A stretch of 57,193 nucleotides of DNA, taken from IMG/VR virus record IMGVR_UViG_3300035670_000250, positions 1-57,193 of that record. One strand, given 5' to 3'. The notes under the pieces were generated by a model. The model had not been told where the DNA came from, did not search any database, and saw nothing but the letters and a program-made list of their open reading frames with translations. Positions 53,328-57,193 of this stretch are shown in pieces. The position numbers were made by a program, and so were the translations under genes. The first letter of the stretch is position 1; each line of letters starts with the position of its first letter. Origin of the DNA: a virus.

Positions 53328-53425
53328 TGATGCCTTGGGAGAGGGATGTTTACCTGATTTTATTGAAACAGTGGATCGAGGAAGAAAACAAACGGTTGGA
53401 AAAACAAAGATCAAAATATAAATAA
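53249..53425 (+). CDS. Short tape-measure chaperone ORF (probably made by -1 frameshift)
   Basis: A 58-codon ORF from ATG 53249 to TAA 53423-53425, reading MDLENYFKLNFNLMHDHKFS and onward, with SIEEMMPWERDVYLILLKQW and a charged tail ending RSKYK. The PWERDVYL motif and size match the short second chaperone ORF upstream of tape-measure genes in several phages. It lies in the -1 frame relative to gp26, no SD precedes its ATG, and the frame is open back to the gp26 slippery site, so the main product is likely a gp26-fusion. The late promoter for the tape measure overlaps its stop. Confidence 0.7.
   Translation: MDLENYFKLNFNLMHDHKFSLESIEEMMPWERDVYLILLKQWIEEENKRLEKQRSKYK
53417..53424 (+). promoter_or_regulatory. 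T4-type late promoter before the tape measure
   Basis: The plus strand reads TATAAATA across the stop codon of the short ORF. It is 34 bp before the TTG start of the tape measure gene, and GGGGG lies between them. It would give the tape measure its own transcript, separating its dosage from that of the chaperones. Confidence 0.7.
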
Positions 53426-53458
53426 ATATAGTATTTTGATCCTATTGGGGGTATTCAA

Positions 53459-56110
53459 TTGGCAATAGATCCACAAGACAAGAACCTAGACGATCTGACA
53501 AAAAACTCAGAAAGTGCCTCCAAAAGCGCCAAAAATGCATCTAATGCTGCAAACAGAGCAGCCAAAAGTGCGAAAGAAGCGGCTGAAAGTAGTAAACAGT
53601 CAGCAAGTTTTACCGAAGAATCATCCAAAACCGTTGTAAATTTGGTTTCTGAAAATTCTTCTGCTATCAGAAATCTGATAACCACTGTCAGAGAAGAAAA
53701 TCAAAGAATTGAAACTCAAGAAACCGAGACTAACACAAATCAAGAAACTCCCGAATCCGAAACCCCCGAAGCAGAAACTCAACCTGTTGTTGATGCTATA
53801 TCCACTTTACTTCCCAATTTAAATTCGTATATTAATGCTCAAAGTGGAGTTTTAGATGCAATGGAAAATGACTTAAATTACCAAAAAGAATCATTAGTTC
53901 TTTTTGGTGGAATGGATAAAGTCAATAAAAAACTACTAGATGTTGAAATTGAGGCGAACAAGAGTCAAAAAATAGCTTTGCTAAAACAGGAGCAAATACT
54001 TTTAGATCAATTGGCAGAATTTGAAAAAATGAGAGAAGAATTGTCTCCCGAAGATCAATTGAAAGTCCAAAAACAACTTTCCGACGCGATAACAAATTTA
54101 TCTAAAAAGAAAGAAGAAGTCAAGAGTAGGGGAGAAGAATTAGAAACGGCTAGAAAAGAAAACAGACTATTCAAAAGATTGGAAAAGACTTTTGAAGATT
54201 TGTCTGAGAAAATTGCTAATGTCAGGGAAAAGACATCCTTAGTAAGTAAGATACTTTTGGGTGTATTTTTAGTCGGATTGGCAATTTACAGAGGACTCAT
54301 AAGCCCTCAAACTATAGGAAAAATACTTGGTTTCATACTTGAAATGCTTTGGGAAGGGATAAAAGTTCTCACTTCAATTGTCACCAAATTAATCTATATG
54401 GCAGTGGATGGTTTTTTCAGTTGGCTTGAAAGTACATTCATAGGATCATTGATCAAGGGATTTGGGGTTTTGGGTGGTGTGCTGAATATTTTTAAGATAT
54501 TCGGAAAACTATCTGGTCCTCTTGCTGCCTTGAGCACAGGAATTAATTATGCGTTTGGGATAATGGGAAAGATTATAGGATATGTTTTTAAGATACTATC
54601 ATTCCTCCCGACAATCGGGAATTTTTTCGCCCCGTTAGTCAATTTTTTCGGATTCATAGCAAAATTGGCACCACTAGCAAAAGCTATTCCCGTCGTAGGT
54701 CAAATTTTGACTATAGTTTTTGCTGTTGTAGATGCTATTCGTGGATTCGTTCGTGGGTTCAGTGGTCCCGATGGGAGTTTCATGAAAGGACTCCGTGGCG
54801 CGCTATCCATGATCATCTCTGGTCTTACTTTTGGGTTATTAGACTTTGATATAATAGATGGATTCCTAGCAGATTTCTTCGGTGCTATAGGGGACTTCTT
54901 TGTATTTCTATGGGACAACATATCAGCTTACTACAATTTCCTGTGGAATGTAATAAAGGCTCCTTTTGTTGCAATTGGAGAATTTTTCTCTGATTTTTGG
55001 AAAATAATATGGGATAGTGACAAGACTTTGACGGAGAAAATTGGTGCTATATTTGATGCATGGATGTCTGCTATTTCCAACATGTTTGCAAACATTTGGA
55101 AAGCTATTAAGAATTTTGGTTTTACTTTGATTGGAATATGGAAACCCATAACACTATTTTTTATGGATATTGTACCTATGATTTGGGATTATGTAAAAAC
55201 AATACCTGGGTTGTTGTTTGACGGGTTAAAATTTATGTTTATGGATTTTCCGATGATGATTTGGGATTATGTAAAAACAATACCTAGGTTGTTGTTTGAC
55301 GGGTTAAAATTTATGTTTATGGATTTTCCGATAATGATTTGGGATGGGATTAAAAGTATATTTAGTTCTATATTTTCAGCTGCTAAGGATATATTTGGAA
55401 CTGCTGTGTCTTGGATATCCGACACAATATTCTCTTTAGTAAAAAGTGTTGGCAATATCGGTAAGGCAATATGGAATTCTTTGATGGGATTGGTGAAGGG
55501 CGTACTGAAAGCAATATTAGACTATGTTCCGAATTGGGCAATACCACAAAGTGTTTATGATTTTGTCTATGGGGATGGTGGGGACTCCCCCGAATCAACT
55601 AGCACAGGATCCAAAAGTTCTTCTCCCACGGAAGTCATGGCAGAAGAAGTTTCTCAATTGTCTGATATTTTTTCTATAGAAATGACTAAAATAACAGAGG
55701 GATTTCTTTCGGCATTCGCAGCCGCTATGGCCACATTCACGAAACCGAAAGAAGAAGAGAAAAGTCTTTCCGAAAAGATGATGGACTATTTTGGTCCTAG
55801 ACAAATTGCTCCCACCATGAGTGTTCAAGAAACAATCGGTATAGTGGAGAAGGATCCTATGCATAGACTTTCTGACTTGATAGAATCTGGCAATGTGAAC
55901 CTTTCCCCCAATCAAATGGAACAACTTTACCTAGCTTTTAAAGAACAAAAAGAAATGGCAGAAGCAGAAAAACAACAAAGAATGGTCACTGCAATTACAA
56001 ACACCAACAATAATGTAGTGAACAACAATTACGCTGGTGAAACTGTCATCAGACCAACCAAAGCAGTAGATCCCTCTTCAAGTAGACTGCGAAGTAGACA
56101 TACCATATAA
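53459..56110 (+). CDS. 29: Tail tape measure protein
   Basis: An 883-residue protein with a TTG start 7 nt after GGGGG; no ATG occurs in frame until residue 140. The N-terminal 60 residues are Ala/Ser/Lys-rich (SASKSAKNASNAANRAAKSA), followed by coiled-coil segments (about 140-260). The central part (about 265-640) has many hydrophobic segments, typical of tape measures that insert into the membrane during infection. Residues about 574-625 hold two nearly identical 26-residue repeats. The C-terminus ends VDPSSSRLRSRHTI after an Asn-rich stretch. T4 gp29 has 590 residues; at 1.5 A per residue, 883 gives an upper tail length near 130 nm. Confidence 0.88.
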   Translation: MAIDPQDKNLDDLTKNSESASKSAKNASNAANRAAKSAKEAAESSKQSASFTEESSKTVVNLVSENSSAIRNLITTVREENQRIETQETETNTNQETPESETPEAETQPVVDAISTLLPNLNSYINAQSGVLDAMENDLNYQKESLVLFGGMDKVNKKLLDVEIEANKSQKIALLKQEQILLDQLAEFEKMREELSPEDQLKVQKQLSDAITNLSKKKEEVKSRGEELETARKENRLFKRLEKTFEDLSEKIANVREKTSLVSKILLGVFLVGLAIYRGLISPQTIGKILGFILEMLWEGIKVLTSIVTKLIYMAVDGFFSWLESTFIGSLIKGFGVLGGVLNIFKIFGKLSGPLAALSTGINYAFGIMGKIIGYVFKILSFLPTIGNFFAPLVNFFGFIAKLAPLAKAIPVVGQILTIVFAVVDAIRGFVRGFSGPDGSFMKGLRGALSMIISGLTFGLLDFDIIDGFLADFFGAIGDFFVFLWDNISAYYNFLWNVIKAPFVAIGEFFSDFWKIIWDSDKTLTEKIGAIFDAWMSAISNMFANIWKAIKNFGFTLIGIWKPITLFFMDIVPMIWDYVKTIPGLLFDGLKFMFMDFPMMIWDYVKTIPRLLFDGLKFMFMDFPIMIWDGIKSIFSSIFSAAKDIFGTAVSWISDTIFSLVKSVGNIGKAIWNSLMGLVKGVLKAILDYVPNWAIPQSVYDFVYGDGGDSPESTSTGSKSSSPTEVMAEEVSQLSDIFSIEMTKITEGFLSAFAAAMATFTKPKEEEKSLSEKMMDYFGPRQIAPTMSVQETIGIVEKDPMHRLSDLIESGNVNLSPNQMEQLYLAFKEQKEMAEAEKQQRMVTAITNTNNNVVNNNYAGETVIRPTKAVDPSSSRLRSRHTI
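55178..55333 (+). repeat. 78-bp tandem duplication in the tape measure gene
   Basis: Two units (55178-55255 and 55256-55333) are nearly identical, and a third partial unit follows. Each encodes 26 residues with FDGLKFMFMDFP. If helical, 26 residues span about 39 A, close to one tail-tube ring (about 4 nm). Confidence 0.9.
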
Positions 56111-56113
56111 AAA

Positions 56114-56135
56114 ACACCCCTCGCGAGAGGGGTGT
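56114..56135 (-). terminator. Intrinsic terminator after gp32
   Basis: ACACCCCTC and GAGGGGTGT form a 9-bp GC-rich stem with a 4-nt loop (GCGA on the plus strand). On the minus strand it is followed by TTTTTT, as expected for termination of gp32 transcripts. On the plus strand no U-run follows, but the hairpin may also slow polymerase from the tape measure gene. It separates two convergent units. Confidence 0.85.
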
Positions 56136-56160
56136 CTTCCACACATTACAAATACTTCAA

Positions 56161-57042
56161 TCATTCGTCATCGACGAGTTTCTCAAAGTAACTCATGGCA
56201 TCATCATCTTCCGCAGAGTCAAAGGTCTCCTTCTTGGGCTTCGATGAGAATGCCTTCTCAAAAGAGGATTCACTCTCTTCAGCCACAGATGCCTTGCCAG
56301 CAGCAGACCCACTCAGAACTTGCTTCAACTTGGAAGAAAGATCCTCGTAACTCTTGAACTGACTTGGGTTTGTGAACTCACGCAGTGAATACTGCATTGC
56401 CCAAATCCTCTCAAGATCCTTGTCGTCACCCTCAAGGAATGCTTCGGGAGAATCAAACTCAGACTTGTCATAGTTGACATATCCCTGAACCGTGCGAATC
56501 TTCAACTTGAAGTTGGCACCCGCCCAAAAATCAAAGGGATTCATGGGTGACTCATCTTCAAACTGAGGCTTCATCTTCTCACTAATCTTGTCAAAGATCT
56601 TCTTTCCATACTTGTAGAGGAAGACCTTTCCTTCGTTCTGCTTGTTCGCAGGATCGGAGACGACATAGATGTTGGAGATGTAACTCAACTTGCGCTTACG
56701 CTGACGAGCGATTTCCTTGTCGGACTCCACACCACTGTTCCACAACTCGTTGTTTCCCTCACAAACTGGGCAAGGAAGACCCAAGGTGGTTGGGCAGTTC
56801 TCGATGAACCATCCACCCTTTCCTTGGAACCCGTGGCTGAACATGCGTGCCCACGGAAGATCCTCTCCTTCGGATGGGGGAAGGAAACGAATCACAGCAT
56901 ATCCGTTTCCACTCTTGTCTCGTTCTGGCGACCAAAAGCGATCGTCCTTGTAGGACTCTGATCCCTTGCTGATCTTATCGATCTCCTTTGAGAGAGCATC
57001 GATGTTTGCTTGCGACTTCTTCTTCAATTGACTAAAACTCAT
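56161..57042 (-). CDS. 32: gp32 single-stranded DNA-binding protein
   Basis: A 293-residue protein (T4 gp32 is 301). It coats ssDNA during replication, recombination and repair. The N-terminal basic region (SQLKKKSQANIDALSKE) gives cooperativity. Zinc ligands H70, C83, C91 and C94 (CPVC) match the T4 His-Cys3 site. The OB-fold core is followed by an acidic C-terminus (SAEDDDAMSYFEKLVDDE) for partner contacts. AAGGAG lies 7 nt before ATG, and a bacterial-type promoter lies upstream. Its codon use is richer in GC at third positions than the fibre genes. Confidence 0.95.
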   Translation of the reverse strand: MSFSQLKKKSQANIDALSKEIDKISKGSESYKDDRFWSPERDKSGNGYAVIRFLPPSEGEDLPWARMFSHGFQGKGGWFIENCPTTLGLPCPVCEGNNELWNSGVESDKEIARQRKRKLSYISNIYVVSDPANKQNEGKVFLYKYGKKIFDKISEKMKPQFEDESPMNPFDFWAGANFKLKIRTVQGYVNYDKSEFDSPEAFLEGDDKDLERIWAMQYSLREFTNPSQFKSYEDLSSKLKQVLSGSAAGKASVAEESESSFEKAFSSKPKKETFDSAEDDDAMSYFEKLVDDE

Positions 57043-57055
57043 AAGTATCTCCTTT

Positions 57056-57079
57056 GTGTACGACGTGTACGATGTATGA
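57056..57079 (-). repeat. Short repeats in the gp32 leader
   Basis: GTGTACGA (plus-strand reading) occurs at 57056-57063 and 57065-57072, followed by the related TGTATGA. They lie in the gp32 5' leader, near the SD. T4 gp32 represses its own translation through leader RNA; these repeats could serve a similar role or an operator role, which is inference. Confidence 0.4.
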
Positions 57080-57084
57080 AACGT

Positions 57085-57117
57085 ATTATAGTATACTCCG
57101 TTCTTTCACCTTGTCAA
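57085..57117 (-). promoter_or_regulatory. Sigma70-type promoter for gp32
   Basis: On the minus strand, TTGACA (57117-57112) is followed after 16 bp by TATACT (57095-57090); a TATAAT sits 5 bp further down. This is a host-type early/middle promoter, unlike the TATAAATA sites of the structural genes. It overlaps the end of the upstream gene. Confidence 0.65.
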
Positions 57118-57193
57118 CCACGATCTTCCCGAATTTCTTTTTCCTGTCTTCGTTGAATGCCAAGAACTTCTCGTATTTAGCATAACGAACTCC
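57086..57193 (-). CDS. C-terminal end of an unidentified gene upstream of gp32
   Basis: Minus-strand partial frame of 35 residues plus stop TAA (57088-57086), GVRYAKYEKF...KERSIL, continuing beyond the window. It is rich in Lys and charged. In T4 the genes before 32 are 59 (helicase loader) and 33 (late transcription coactivator); which one this is, if either, cannot be told from the tail alone. Its last codons contain the gp32 promoter. Confidence 0.5.
   Translation of the reverse strand, partial: GVRYAKYEKFLAFNEDRKKKFGKIVVDKVKERSIL

Noticed and set aside
1-57193. tRNA genes, insertion sequences or integrase/attachment sites
   Set aside because: No cloverleaf-like segment in a gene gap, no transposase or integrase frame, and no terminal repeats were seen; gaps are nearly all shorter than 80 bp.

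Overview
The window is a segment of a T4-like contractile-tailed phage (myovirus) genome: most of the virion structural cluster plus one replication gene. The T4 gene order 25-6-(7)-8 ... 13-14-15-16-17-18-19-20-67 can be read on the minus strand. The AT-leaning base use, T4-type late promoter octamers (TATAAATA) and many proteins with the collagen-like Gly-Phe-Gln repeat fit an environmental, probably aquatic, relative of cyanophage or pelagiphage T4-like viruses. No host marker gene is present, so the host is not determined.

Layout. 1-10.9 kb (minus): head and neck genes (gp67-like fragment, gp20 portal, gp19 tube, two paralogous gp18 sheath genes, gp17 and gp16 terminase, gp15, gp14, gp13). 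11.0-19.5 kb (minus): an accessory block with a SunS-like glycosyltransferase, a very Cys-rich small protein and four probable fibre or virion proteins. 19.5-33.5 kb (minus): baseplate genes (a 1727-residue DUF4815-type protein, gp8, a gp7-position protein, gp6, gp25, a PAAR spike tip) and small unknowns. 33.5-45.2 kb (minus): a Cys-rich protein and five tandem collagen-like fibre genes built from shuffled modules. 45.2-50.5 kb (minus): hub and spike genes (gp5, gp27, gp53, gp48). 50.6-56.1 kb is a plus-strand island: gp4 head completion, an unknown, a gp54-like tube initiator, gp26, a short tape-measure chaperone ORF and the tape measure. The last kilobase (minus) holds gp32 ssDNA-binding protein, behind a bacterial-type promoter, and the end of another gene.

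How it works together. gp16/gp17 package DNA through gp20; gp13/14/15 and gp4 finish head and tail; gp18/gp19 assemble on the gp48/gp54-capped baseplate to a length set by the tape measure. gp5, gp27 and PAAR form the central spike, and gp6, gp25, gp53 and gp8 form the wedges. The collagen-like genes are likely fibres or adhesins. Late promoters precede several gene groups.

The strongest novel point is at the end of gp26. A canonical -1 slippery heptamer (T TTT TTC) lies directly against the stop codon. It is followed after 7 nt by an 11-bp perfect stem, and the -1 frame opens into a 58-codon ORF just upstream of the tape measure gene. This is the G/GT frameshift logic of lambda-type tails in a T4-like phage. 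Other notable features are a 16-bp palindrome that places a T4 late promoter on both strands between gp48 and gp4, the sheath gene duplication, and in-frame tandem repeats in the fibre and tape-measure genes.
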